Source of the DNA: Sycobia sp. Sy_11
Taxonomy: Eukaryota; Arthropoda; Insecta; Hymenoptera; Epichrysomallidae
Assembly: GCA_018907035.1 (NCBI GenBank)
Contig: JACCIC010000351.1
Location: 1-64,000, forward strand
Length of the DNA: 64,000 bases
Direction: 5' to 3'
This document shows, piece by piece, positions 1 through 10,936 of this stretch. The stretch's first letter is position 1; every line of letters starts with the position of its first letter. A model generated the notes under the pieces. It was not told where the DNA came from, did not search any database, and saw nothing but the letters and a program-made list of their open reading frames with translations. The translations under genes and the position numbers were made by a program.

Positions 1-366
1 CTTTAAAGCTCTCGAGAAAATTTGACCAAAGAATGAACCCTCAGTATTGAGCAAGGCATTGTTGTGAAAAAAATGTGTGTCATATAAGGTAAGATAATGA
101 AATTTAATTAATAAATTTGTAATTCTGAGTTCAATCAATTAATTCTAAAAAAAAATTGGTGAATATTTTAGTTATTTCTTAGTATGGATCCTTTGATTGT
201 ATGCATAATATATTTTATAATTATGTTAAAAAAAATACATAAAACTATAATATAAAAATGAAGGTAAAAGCAAAGTATTAGAGATGAGTAAGTTTCATAA
301 ACACCCCCGGTTATGATTATTGATTCTTACACTGAGATAAAGTGTTGTCTATTCATTGTCATATAG
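1..366. other. AT-rich sequence, no gene
   Basis: AT-rich DNA with stop codons in all frames. I see no coding signal, RNA gene or repeat here that I can support. Confidence 0.6.

Positions 367-400
<34 letters not shown>
367..400. repeat. (CT)n microsatellite
   Basis: A run of CT dinucleotides with a single G interruption. It belongs to a cluster of CT/GA tracts that covers roughly the first 1.1 kb. Confidence 0.95.
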
Positions 401-533
401 TGCACGCGATGGGATCGTATTAACTTATTGATCGGAAATATGGGACCATCAATATGCTGACTATTAATCCGAACTAAGGGGCAAAGTGTTGACTACTCGG
501 CTAAACAAAAACATGGTCAAGTGCACCGGTAGC

Positions 534-536
<3 letters not shown>

Positions 537-564
<28 letters not shown>
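537..564. repeat. (AG)n microsatellite
   Basis: A nearly pure AG tract immediately upstream of the 290 bp tandem duplication. A similar short AG tract sits at the same relative place before the second unit (about 859-866). Confidence 0.9.
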
Positions 565-569
<5 letters not shown>

Positions 570-580
570 AAGAGAAAGAA

Positions 581-683
581 AGCTATATAGCTCTCGCTCC
601 CTTAACTCTGTTCCATATTAGGATGATAGGTGGGGTCGTGCAACTGCACCCTTCAATGACCGAAATGAAATCTCCGCGCTGCA

Positions 684-716
<33 letters not shown>

Positions 717-997
717 GAGAAAGAGAGAGAGAAGAATATAGCGCTAGGGGAGGCAGGCGTAGCGCGACGTCATGGTGCGTGACGTCAGCGTTGTGAGCTA
801 TGAGCGTTCAGAATCACCGGAAGTAATGACGTAGGGGCGCATGACATTACTAGTAGCAAGAGAGAGAAAAAGCTATATAGCTCTCGCTCCCTCTACTCTA
901 TTCCATATTAGGTTGATAGGTGGGTTCGTGCAACTGCATCCTTCAATGACCAAAAAGAAATCTGCACGCTGCAAGAGAGAGAGAGAGAACTATATAA

Positions 998-1042
<45 letters not shown>

Positions 1043-1180
1043 GCACAAGAGCATGAGAGAGAGAGAGAGAGAAGTATAGCAGTAGGGGAGGTAGGCGCAG
1101 CGTGATGTTAACGCTGTGAGCTAAGAGAGTTCAGGATCACCGGAAGTGATGACGTAGGGGCTCGTGACGTAGCTCACAAT
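581..1180 (+). repeat. Tandem duplication, 290 bp unit, GAGA-rich
   Basis: The sequence beginning AGCTATATAGCTCTCGCTCC at 581 recurs at 871, giving a period of 290 bp. Both units carry a CCATATTAGG box, a GTGCAACTGCA segment, a GA microsatellite, several GACGT motifs and a TCACCGGAAGT segment. The second unit has a large (TC)n expansion at 1001-1041. No open reading frame is conserved between the units, so this is non-coding tandem DNA or a duplicated regulatory-type segment. Its function is unknown. Confidence 0.85.
1001..1041. repeat. (TC)n microsatellite
   Basis: A pure TC tract inside the second 290 bp unit. It is absent at the matching place in the first unit, which has GA repeats instead. 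Confidence 0.95.
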
Positions 1181-1197
1181 TAGTTCCGGTGATCCAG

Positions 1198-1615
1198 AAC
1201 TATTTTATCTATACTACTGTGTATTTTTTAACAATAATTGAAATTTTACGTTGCAACTTATGAACCAAAATTTTATTCTTACATACTTTTACATTTTTTA
1301 TAAAATTAATACACAAGTAAAGAATGTTTATTAGGATCATTTTAATTAAAACAAGAGTTAGATCACGTACAAACTCTTCAGAAAAATTCATTTCAAGCGG
1401 GATATTATACGGGATATTATATTTTTTACCATTAGAATCTTTTGTTACTGTAATGGAATATGAAGTTAAGAGGTTCTAAAATTAATTTGCTCAAAAAATT
1501 AAAAAAAAATTGTATTTAATTCGACGTGTTACTGTGAAAGCAAACTCTTCTAGGTGACACTCATTATCTTATAGTTTGCTTTGTTTTTGTAAAAAACTTA
1601 ATAATAAGACTACAA
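1198..1615. other. AT-rich sequence, no gene
   Basis: AT-rich DNA with only short chance reading frames. No family was recognised. Confidence 0.55.
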
Positions 1616-1619
1616 GTTT

Positions 1620-2030
1620 ATATAAACATAATTTTAATTATCTACTAACATAATTTACATTGAACTACACACTGAAAAAAGCCTAAATGCAAATGAGTTT
1701 TTTTTTTAACAGTAATTGTCTATTTATTTCAATTAAACAAATATTTATTTAAACGCTATTTATTTGATATAAAAAGATACATCTTTAAAACGAATGCATA
1801 TTTTGCAAATTTTGTAAAAATCGTGTATTTGAAATAAACAGTTAGGTTTATTTAAAGAACAAAAAAAATATTTGTTACGTTACAAATACATAAACAATTT
1901 TAGTTTACGTAAATTCATTATCTAAGAACATACCTTAAGACTTTATAGTATATGTTTTACTTCTTCGCTACTTACATTATCATATCGTACAATTTACTAA
2001 AGAATATTATTTACATTGTACTATACGCTG

Positions 2031-2033
<3 letters not shown>
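1620..2033 (-). repeat. Repeat A, diverged copy (minus)
   Basis: The reverse complement matches the tandem family at 8.4-9.05 kb. Shared landmarks are the TTGTTACGTTAC block, the stretch equivalent to CTCTTTAAATAAAC, the TGAAATAAACAGTTAGG block, the CATTTGCATT-type segment and the terminal stretch near the 'cagcgta' end. It is more diverged than the 8 kb copies. No coding capacity was seen; it is an unclassified interspersed repeat. Confidence 0.65.
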
Positions 2034-2081
<48 letters not shown>

Positions 2082-2155
2082 GAGACAGCAGTGACAGCAT
2101 ACGCATAGGTCTGGTAAGTACCCTCTGATTATATTTATGTGCTTTGATCTCTCGT

Positions 2156-2187
<32 letters not shown>
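2034..2187. repeat. Two (GA)n microsatellites
   Basis: Long GA tracts at about 2034-2076 and 2160-2187, separated by about 80 bp of unique sequence. The reading frames that cross them (RERERERE) are simply translated repeat. Confidence 0.9.
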
Positions 2188-2189
<2 letters not shown>

Positions 2190-2190
<1 letters not shown>

Positions 2191-3050
2191 TATAATGAGA
2201 GTCAGACACCGCCGTCGCTGTGCCAAGCGAGCACCCGCACCTCGCGCATCCACATCCGCGTCAGTCCTCGTACAGAATTCTCCTTTTATTGTTCCGGATG
2301 AACGACCGCGTATAAGTACAGCCTGTGCTTAGGTACTTCGCGCCACGGAACCTGACAGAAGTATTCAACCAATGATCTCATGTTCGCCGTCAGATATTGC
2401 AATTGTAATTGTTATAATAAACGATATTCTTGTTGGTTACGTATATTGATTACTATTCATATTCTCGGTCCCCTTTATGGTAGCCAGACTATCCAGCCAG
2501 TTCACCGTGGTGGTCGCGAGGACACACAGGCACAGACATCCTCATCTACACGGTAAGTGTAGCTGCATGAAATGTAGTTACAAATGACGTCCAAACCGTA
2601 GAGTCTGCGAGACGTAAACACATAGGCCCGCGCTTAAATGTTTCCCATTTATATATTTCACCGTGCGAAATAAATTAAAGGAGAAAAGTCGCAGCAAACA
2701 GCCGCGTGCACGTGCACATCAGTACAGCACGAATGGGCAGCCGTTTTAAATTTTGCGCATAGACATACGCCGTAGCATAGCAGTAAGCTACTGACAACAG
2801 CTGCCAGGCAAAAGTGACAGGTACTATATGATGAAATAGAAATGTCCCACGCCCTTTATTTTATGATGAACATTGCATAATTCCTTTTTTTTAAAAATAA
2901 AGTCAGTGTCTCTACCGTATTTTTGTTAAGTTATTTAACGTTGATCTATTTGTGATCCGAATATTGATGCTAATCAGCGACATGTAAATTATAAGCTTAT
3001 TATATAGCTAACAAAGCACATGTAAATTATTACAGCGGTGCTTGTGTCAA
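2190..3050. other. Non-coding stretch, possible LTR remnant
   Basis: No gene is seen. The stretch around 2410-2480 (AATAAACGATATTCTTG, then an ATTCATATTCTCGGTC-type end followed by GGTAGCC) resembles the end of an insect Gypsy LTR plus primer-binding region. No partner LTR was found, so this is only a suggestion. The remainder is AT-rich with no recognised feature. Confidence 0.3.
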
Positions 3051-3056
3051 TCGACC

Positions 3057-3126
3057 GAGATCAAGATTTGAACTCTGATCACCAAGTTACTAGTCCTTCG
3101 CTCTAGCGATCGGGCCATCTTAGGCC
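3057..3126 (-). repeat. tRNA-like sequence (SINE head or tRNA pseudogene)
   Basis: On the minus strand there is a TGGCCCGATCGCTAGAGC segment (3100-3117), close to a pol III A box and D arm. It is followed by a CTAGTAA stretch that looks like an anticodon loop and a GAGTTCAAATC B-box/T-arm segment (3065-3075). The T stem pairs only if one extra base is bulged, and the anticodon stem does not pair well, so it is not a functional tRNA. A tRNA-derived SINE head or a decayed tRNA gene are the two readings. Confidence 0.45.
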
Positions 3127-3159
3127 TCCGACTCTGTCTACCATGTTACCGTTCTCCTT

Positions 3160-3658
3160 TTTTATTACACCAAATAGCTTCAAGCCAGAAAAAAGAATAG
3201 CGGCAGACACATATATACTTATTTGTGCATGAATTATAATTGTAAATTGACTATGTTTAGCACGGAAGGCTAACATGATATTCTTTCAAGATTGATATAA
3301 TTCTTAGTAACAATACTTACTTGTGTCTATTTTGCTTACATGTGTTTCTTGCTGCACTCATTCCAAACACAAACAGAATCTTGGAATAATAAATAACATA
3401 TATATCCTCTGAATATCATTTATAATATTTATCGTCATTTATATATCTTTGAAAAGTATATCACCTGATCAAATTTAACCCGGACTGGTGCATTTAAACT
3501 CTGTGCAAAAAAATTTTACTGTATATATACAGAATATTATAAATCAACTTTTTTCTCACCCTTATCGTTTAGGTCCCTTAACAGGAGTAATTCCCTCTAA
3601 CTTTATTAACAAATAATGGCAAAACGTAAATATCTCCCCAATACCAGCCTCTTTAGCA
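3160..3658. other. AT-rich sequence, no gene
   Basis: No coding region or known repeat is recognised. Confidence 0.5.
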
Positions 3659-3784
3659 CTATACCATCATACTCAGCTGTACTGAGCAACGACCACACGT
3701 TTTCCTTACATATTTATAAGGGAATAATGAACTAAGGAAGCATACACTAAACAACAAGAAGAGAAAATAATCAGGTAGGAAAAT

Positions 3785-4735
3785 AATCACGTTATCGTGA
3801 TGAAACTCAATTTCTTCGTGGCTCAAACGTTGCAATAAGTCTGTGTAGTATTGGCCAGTGATAGTTTTATCTTTTTCAAGGTAATCAATGTATATAACAC
3901 CTCTTGCATCCCAAAAACAGTAGCCATAATCTTGTTCGCCAAAAAATTGTTTTTGCCTTCTTTGGAGTTGGTCCGCTGGTCCAATCCACTGTTTAGACTG
4001 TTGTTTGGTTTCAGTAGTGTAGTCGTGGACCCAAGTTTCGTTAACGGCTACGAGACAACGCAAAAATTCGCTTGGATTACGCTTATACAACCCGAAATTG
4101 GCGGTAGAAACAACATATACAAATGTTGGTGCAAAATATTTTGTACACGTTCATATAGCATCTTACAGGTCTCAGCTATCTAACGCAATTTTAATCTGTG
4201 GTCTTTCAGCACTATTTGATGGATTTTTTCGATCATACCTGGAGTTGTCACCTCAAAGGGGCGTCCTGAGCGAGGCTCATCAGAGGTGCTCACACGACCC
4301 TTTTTAAACTCGGAAACCCACTGCTTAACGGTTGAATATGATGGGGAGGATGTCCCCAGTGTTGAGTCTATCTCTTCTTTAATTGCCTTCACTCCACATC
4401 GCTGGGCTTCCCATTTATGTCTACAAAATATGCTATATTATCACGACGGTATTGAATAATATCTTTAGTTTCGATAATATTACCGTACTTGGAATAATTT
4501 GATTTTGTACTTTTCCTATCGAAAACAGGATTTAAAAGGCCAGGTTCTTCGATTTCTGATTCGACTTCGGCAAAACTTGGGGTACTGTCGTATACAGATG
4601 TCGTACATCAGAGGTGCTCACCCGACCCTTCTTAAACTCGGGAACCCACTGCTTAACGGTTGAATATGATGGGGAGGATGTCTCCAGTGTTGAGTCCATC
4701 GCTTCTTTAATTTCCTTCGGCGTTAACCCCTCCAA
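3785..4735 (-). pseudogene. mariner transposase pseudogene (copy a)
   Basis: Remnant of a mariner (Tc1/mariner, D,D34D) transposase, which cuts and joins at TA sites. Read leftwards, it starts with AVIKYFYLEGLTPKEIKEAM and a helix-turn-helix segment ending FKKGRVSTSD (about 4600-4750). About 150 bp of unrelated sequence follows, and then the same helix-turn-helix segment appears again (4180-4392), extended by EPRSGRPFEVTTPGMIEKIH. The catalytic half (about 3800-4090) has KRNPSEFLR, VNETWVHDYTTETK, YIDYLEKDKTITGQYY and RLSHEEIEFHHDN, where homology stops and the third catalytic region is lost. The first catalytic Asp (DETW) is Asn. The helix-turn-helix duplication, frameshifts and missing C-terminus make it non-functional. 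It is closely related to the copy at 58.3 kb. Confidence 0.9.
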
Positions 4736-4965
4736 ATAGAAGTATTTGATGACAGCAGAGATAATAAGGGGAGATCGCCGATGCCCATGTTAGACATTGC
4801 AGTAAAATTTTGATACTCAGCGCTACGGCGGTGAACGTCGGTATTCTGTTTGTGCGATATTCCAGATGTTGGTTTTCGAGCTGGTGCGATCGAGGGAGAG
4901 ACGGCATTCAGTAGGGGGGACGCCGAAACAATAGATGCAATAAAAGGGATTAACTGGTATCGAAA
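4736..4965 (-). repeat. Repeat X (minus), abutting mariner
   Basis: The reverse complement matches 10688-10936: TTTTATTGCA..., a CTCGATCGCACC block, CGAAAA-CAACATCTG-AATATCGCAC, and the end CCTTATTATCTCTG. The end joins mariner copy a directly. The reading frame across the junction stays open into the transposase (RRSPLIISAVIKYFYLEG), which may be chance. The element type is unknown; it is about 230-250 bp with no coding potential. Confidence 0.7.
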
Positions 4966-5172
4966 TTCTTGAAGTGCGTACAGATTTTCTTGTCTGTGTG
5001 TGTAAGTATGTATGATGCATTTATATACACACGTGTTTTCTTCAAATTTTAAATTCGCTGCGTGGCGATGATCGAAGCTACGAAAAGGTATACCTGGGTA
5101 TATGCACTTAAAGAATTTCGTCATGGACACCAGTGAATGCCATTTACTACACTCCGCTGCCAAATTTTTAAG

Positions 5173-5291
<119 letters not shown>

Positions 5292-5329
5292 GTATTTTCT
5301 TAAAATTTTGAGTTTAAAACTTGATAATA

Positions 5330-5660
5330 AGATTGCGTTGAACTTAATAATAAAACTAATTTGATATAAAAAATTATACTTTCTGTAAATTATTTATATA
5401 ATAACATTCATTAAATTTTTATATAATCAATTTTATTTCATTGCTATTTACATTATATAATGCATTCATTAAAATTAATTCAATAGCTGTTAGAATACAA
5501 CAAATATTTATTTAAATTTATGTTTAAAACAGAAACATACATATTTAACACGAATAAATATTTTGGAATTTAGAGTAAAGCATATACTTGAAACAAACAA
5601 TTGAGTTTATTTGAATAGCGAATATATATTTATTACATTAAACTAAATAAATTATTGAAA
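5330..5660 (-). repeat. Repeat A, diverged copy (minus)
   Basis: The reverse complement contains the family landmarks: the TATTCGTG-type block, a TCAAATAAACTCAATTG block equivalent to TAAACTCAACTATTCA, and the TGTTGTATTCTAACAGC region. It is heavily diverged. The flanks are (TA)n and AT-rich DNA. Confidence 0.5.
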
Positions 5661-6015
5661 AGTAATAAATAATTCTTGAATTTTACTAAACGGAACTACA
5701 TATACGTAAAAAATAAAGTTAAATAAATAAATATTTAAAAAAAAATATATATATATATATATACTCAAATTTAACAAATATAATCATTTTTTGGGAAAGC
5801 TATTCAATATGAACAATTACATAGCTTTATCAAAAGGTGCAATATATTTATTTGATTAGACTCAACGAGTTGTTAAAAATTAATAAACATTTTTTCGATT
5901 TTATTAAACGAAGCACAAAGATTTAGATATTAAATTTAAAGGAATGGATCTTTTAATAAAACTATTTATATGTTATAAGTAAATAATTTTTTCAAAAATA
6001 GAAAATATTTTTTTG

Positions 6016-6063
<48 letters not shown>

Positions 6064-6292
6064 TAGTTTTTACTATTTATTTATTACTTTTAATATTTAA
6101 ATCTTTGTGTTTCGTTTAATAAAATTAAATAAATATTTATTAGATTTTACAACTGGCAGGGAATAATCAAATATATCTAATCCACCATTTGAGAAAACTC
6201 GTTCATTCTTTTGAGTAAATGGTTTTTTAAAAAATTGAATATATTTCTTGTATATATATATATATATATACTGAAAAAAATCATTTCTAATA
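5661..6292. other. AT-rich sequence with (TA)n tracts
   Basis: Very AT-rich DNA with TA runs near 5747-5762, 6018-6059 and 6251-6270. No gene was recognised. It forms the left flank of the foldback that follows. Confidence 0.6.
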
Positions 6293-7372
6293 TCAAGCTT
6301 ATTTTTTCTCAACAGCAGAACACAAATATTGGGAATTAAATGAATATTTTTTTATTTTGAGGAAATATATCCTCAAACCAATAGATTCAAATTTAATATC
6401 AGGAAAATAAATTCTTCGATTAATTAAATATCTCTTAGATTTTTGTCAAGATTTTCTAGAACATGGGTGGCTGAAATTGGAAATTAATTAAATATTTTCT
6501 TATCTAAAGAAACTATTTTCTTGAACCAATAACTGAAGATTTTGAATAAAAAAATTTAGTCATTTGATTCAAGCCGACAAAATTAAGTGAATATATACTT
6601 GGATTAAGAATTTCAATACTTCACTCGAGAATTTGAATTTAAAATGAAGAATTCGATTCCTATCTTTAAAACAATAATTACTTGAAATACGTTTTTAGTT
6701 TTTAGAAACATGAAAATTCAAGTATGCTAAATGTTTAAAAGAATTGCATAGTTTCTTGATTCAAAGCATTATTTTCTTGACTTTAAAAATCAAAAGTTTA
6801 AACTAAGCGAATAATTTCTTGAATTCTCATAATTAATTTCTTTCGCTTAAAAGAACTTGGACCTAACCGGGATTCTATCAACAGACCTTTGGATTCGCAA
6901 GCTAACACCTTATTAAGGTGTTAGCTAACACCTTAAAGTCAAGAAAATAATGCTTTGAATCAATGAACTACTTTTAAACATTTAACATACTTGAATTTTC
7001 ATGTTTTTGAAAATAAAAACGTATTTCAAGTAATTATTGTTTTAAAGATAAGAATCGAGTTCTTCATTTTAAATTAAATTTCTTGAGTGAAGTATTGAAA
7101 TTCTTAATCCAAGTATATATTCACTTAATTTTGTCGGCTTGAATCAAATATTTAAATTTTTTGATTCCAAAATTTTCAGTTATTGGTTCAAGAAAATATT
7201 TTCACCCATTTTCTAGAAAATCTTGACAAAAATCTAGGAGATATTTAATTAATCCAAGAATTTATTTTCCTGATTTTAAATTTGAAATCATTGATTCCAG
7301 ATAATATTTTCTTTAGATAAGAAAATATTCATTTAATTTCCAATATTTGTGTTCTGCTGTTGAGAAAATATA
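6293..7372. repeat. 1.1 kb foldback (long inverted repeat)
   Basis: The left arm (about 6293-6795) is matched in reverse complement by the right arm (about 6935-7372), with obvious long identical stretches such as TTCAAGCCGACAAAATTAAG and AACAGCAGAACACAAATATT. I estimate 85-90 percent identity by eye. Between the arms lie 140 bp that include a near-perfect palindrome, GCTAACACCTTA-T-TAAGGTGTTAGC (about 6899-6925). The arms are rich in TTCTTGA/TCAAGAA motifs and hold no ORF. It fits a foldback or MITE-like DNA element or a palindromic duplication; no transposase gene is present. Confidence 0.85.
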
Positions 7373-8086
7373 AGCTTTCTTTTAGTACCTACTTACTTGG
7401 TTAAAGAAAATATTTACTTTGTACAGAAAATCGCATAAATTTCTTGAATCAAGTAATATTTACTTTATATTAGATTTTTAGCAGTACATAATTTTAATGA
7501 ATTATTTCGAAAAATCTATTTCTTAAACTAAGAACATTTTTATTTAATTAATTCGATAATGTTGTTCTTTTGATAGTATCAGAAAAATCTTTGACTACAG
7601 ATTTGATCAATCTATAATTTAAGTATTTAGATTATTTGCAATTCTAGCTATTAGATTTTCTGAATTCAATGCATTACTTTTTTGTTTTAATATAATAATC
7701 TTCTGATTCAAAATTTTGTTTTCTTAGATTAAGAACATATTTATTTATATATGTATTGTGTAACTTTGTTCTATATATACTGTATAAAAACAATTAAATA
7801 CTAATTTCTAGAAAATATTAGTTTGATTCTGTAAAGCCTTTTTTAGAGAATCAAAAGTATTGTGTTCAGGTATATGATTACTAAATTTAAGAAATTCAGG
7901 TTTTCCATTTTAATTTTGATCAGCTTGTTTGAAAGAAACGTTTTCTAGAAAATGATAATGCTTATTTTTCGATTATGATGAGCTAAATTTAAGTAATTAA
8001 AACATTATAATTAAATAAATATTTACTTGACTGAATTTTTGTTCTTAAGAAAATCTATTCTCTTGGTTTAAGAAAATTATGTTTTT

Positions 8087-8090
<4 letters not shown>
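7373..8090. other. AT-rich sequence, no gene
   Basis: AT-rich DNA that continues the TTCTTGA/TCAAGAA flavour of the foldback arms, which suggests further decayed copies. No gene. Confidence 0.5.

Positions 8091-8142
<52 letters not shown>
8091..8142. repeat. (TA)n microsatellite
   Basis: A pure TA tract of about 52 bp. Confidence 0.95.
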
Positions 8143-8146
<4 letters not shown>

Positions 8147-8424
8147 TACGAAACGCAATGGTAGTGAATGTTCAACGCACACAATCTGCCGTTCAAGCTT
8201 TAGGCATCCCGATCAGAATGTTAATTAGGGTTATTATGAGGACTTAATACTAATAAATAGAGAGTGTTTAACTGTTTAATAAGGCAGTTACATGTACTCT
8301 TCAGCACTAAAAATCTTAATTTTAAAAATTATTTACACAACTAAAACATACTTTAAATTTATTTTATACAAAAGTATAGAACAAGGCAAGTATGGTGTAT
8401 TAGAAATTCTAATCATTTAAAAAT
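8143..8424. other. No recognised feature
   Basis: Moderately AT-rich DNA between the (TA)n tract and the first plus-strand copy of repeat A. Nothing can be assigned. Confidence 0.5.
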
Positions 8425-9050
8425 ATTTGTAACGTAACAAATATATTTTGCTCTTTAAATAAACTCAACTATTCATTTCAAATACACGGTTGTTTCGAAA
8501 TTGCAGAATATTCGTTCCTATTAAAGCTGTATATTTTTGTTTCAATAGAATTTAAATGAATGTTTGTTGGATTGCAATAAATATACTTTTATGAAATCGA
8601 CTCATTTGCATTTGGAATTGATTTCAGTGTGTAACACCATGTAAATAATATTCTTTAAAAAATTGCGCGAGATGATAATGTAAATAGAAAGAATTAAAAC
8701 TTGTAATATAAAAATATAATATATATGTTGTTATATAATTAATTTACATAAACTGGAATTGTTTATATATTTGCAACGTAACAAAGACTTTTGCTCTTTA
8801 AATAAACTTAACTATTCATTTCAAATACAGGGTTGTTTCGAAATTGCAGAATATTCGTTCCTATTAAGGCTGTATATTTTTGTTTCAATAGAATTCGAAT
8901 GAATGTTTGTTGGATTACAATAAATATACTTTTATGAAATTGACTCATTTGCATTTGGAATTGTTTTCAGTGTGTAGCGCAACGCAAATTATGTTATTAG
9001 ATAAGTAATATTATGTTTATATAAACTTGTAGTTTTATTGTACAGTTTAT
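8425..9050 (+). repeat. Repeat A, two tandem copies
   Basis: Two head-to-tail copies (about 8425-8735 and 8768-9050) offset by 343 bp. Both contain CTCTTTAAATAAAC, ACTATTCATTTCAAATACA, GTTGTTTCGAAATTGCAGAA, GAATGTTTGTTGGATT and CATTTGCATTTGGAATTG in the same order. They look more than 90 percent identical over the core. There is no ORF; it is an unclassified interspersed family that also occurs at 1.6, 5.3 and 9.5 kb. Confidence 0.85.
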
Positions 9051-9059
9051 AAATTCCAC

Positions 9060-9452
9060 TAAAAAACATATTTCTTATTTTATACATTTTTCTGTACCAA
9101 GAATTCCCAAAAAAATATATTCAAACTAGCGGAGGATATAGAATAGTCAATGAGAATATTACGGTGAAGTGCATTGTTGTTAATAAAAAACGTTTAAAGA
9201 AAAAATATATAGATTAAAAAATATGTATTTTGATGAGATTTTGAACTTTTAGTTACATCATTTAATGTAATTTTTTGTATTTTACGAGATAAGTTAGAAA
9301 AATAATATTTTCACTGGGCATTAATGTGATTTATTATAAAATTGAAATTATCACCAATTTTTACTACCATATATATAATGAGAATGCTAAAAAACGTATA
9401 TATAAAAATTTTAATAAAAATTACGTTAGTCGACCAATTGAAACATTTGGTA
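9060..9452 (+). repeat. Long direct duplication, left copy
   Basis: About 393 bp repeated at 10133-10527, with clear identity such as TCAAACTAGCGGAGGATATA, GGTGAAGTGCATTGTTGTTA and ATTACGTTAGTCGACCAATT (the last with small changes). I estimate a little over 90 percent identity. No coding potential was seen. Confidence 0.85.
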
Positions 9453-9454
9453 AG

Positions 9455-9640
9455 TTTTAAAGCTCTATATTTTTGTTTCAAATAATAGAATTTGAATGAA
9501 TGTTTGTTGGATTGCAATAAATATACTTTTATGAAATTGCTCATTTTCATTTAGACTTGTTTTCAATGCGTAGTGCAACGTAAATTATGTTATTAGATAA
9601 GTAATATTATGTTTATATAAACTTGTAGTTTTATTGTATA
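9455..9640 (+). repeat. Repeat A, partial copy
   Basis: Matches the second half of the 8.8 kb copy, from the TATATTTTTGTTTCAA block through TTATGTTATTAGATAAGTAA. It follows immediately after the left copy of the long direct duplication, so the two families are nested or co-duplicated. Confidence 0.75.
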
Positions 9641-10132
9641 GTACATCACAGAAAATAAAGTTGTCTGTGACGATCTCGAGAAGAAATTCGTAAAATAATT
9701 TTTTTTAATTCATTTCCATTATTTATTAATAATTGTTTTTCATATTCATATTTGTTTATAATATCCATCTATTGTTTAGTATCGGAAGGTTTTGATTTCT
9801 AGGCTTATACAAAAATTTTATTTTACAGAATCTTTAGCAGAGGGTTTGTGTGTTGAGCATTATTATATTACTGACAGAAAAATCTAGTTACTTTTGAATT
9901 AACAAAAATGAGATTGTATCTGCATATTATATGAGTCGCCTTACTTTAGTATATTGAAATATTGTTTATGTTTTTTGGAGTGCTTATCGTAAATGTAATT
10001 GTGAAAATTTGAGGAAATTTTATTTTTATAGCGAAAACCATAAGAACACCGTAAAAATCTGGCTTTTCTAAATTATCTTGTAAAATACGAAAAGTTTCAA
10101 AAAGGATTGTTAAGAAAAGTTATAGATTTCAT
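9641..10132. other. AT-rich spacer, no gene
   Basis: Lies between the repeat A fragment and the right copy of the duplication. No feature was recognised. Confidence 0.5.
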
Positions 10133-10527
10133 CAAAAAACATATTTTTTATTCTATATATTTTTCTGTACCAAGAGTTCCCAAAAAAATATATTCAAACT
10201 AACGGAGGATATAGAATAGTCAATGAGATTATTACGGTGAAGTGCATTGTTGTTAATAAAAAACGTTTAAAGAAAAAATATATAGATTAAAAAATATGTA
10301 TTTTGTTGAGATTTTGAACTTTTAGTTAAATAATTTAATGGTTTCTTTTTGTATTTTACGAGATAAGTTAGAAAAACTATATTTTGCTTGGGTTTTAATG
10401 TGATTTATTATAAATTTGAAATTATCACCAATTTTTACTACCGTATATATAATCGGAATCCTAAAAAACGTATATATAAAAATTTTAAAAAAAGTCACGT
10501 TAGTCGACCAATTGAAAAATTTGGTAG
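10133..10527 (+). repeat. Long direct duplication, right copy
   Basis: Direct counterpart of 9060-9452. The right copy is followed by sequence unrelated to that after the left copy, so the duplicated unit ends at TTTGGTA in both. Confidence 0.85.
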
Positions 10528-10613
10528 CTCTTTGCTATAAGAGATTTTCTTAGCTTTGATGTTTGCCAGTTTTTTTTAAAGTTACCGTAGGTTTCAAAAC
10601 TTCAAGCTGCTTG

Positions 10614-10653
<40 letters not shown>

Positions 10654-10687
10654 CATGTAGCAATAAAATTTCTTTTTGGTCAGTATA

Positions 10688-10936
10688 AGCTACTCATCTT
10701 TTATTGCACCCCTCGCTGCCATCCTATTGTTTCGACAAGCTTTTCCTCTGGACGCGCCGAAGACAGTCGTCTCCCACCTCGATCGCACCATCGCAGGAGC
10801 TCGAAAAACAACATCTGAAATATCGCACGAAACGGCCAGTACCTCGTTTTGGCCGCCAGAGGCCCTCATTTTCAGTCGAAAATTTTTACTGCAGTCTGGC
10901 CCATGAGCGTCGGCGATCTCCCCTTATTATCTCTGA
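10688..10936 (+). repeat. Repeat X (plus)
   Basis: Same family as 4736-4965 reversed. Reads TTTTATTGCACCCCTCGCTG at the left and ends CCTTATTATCTCTG at 10936. Small overlapping reading frames cross it but show no conserved protein between copies. A 14 bp to 33 bp terminal module recurs near 39.8 and 43.1 kb. Confidence 0.7.

Noticed and set aside
3057..3126. Functional tRNA-Thr gene
   Set aside because: The T stem needs a bulge and the anticodon stem does not pair, so it is at best a pseudogene or SINE head.
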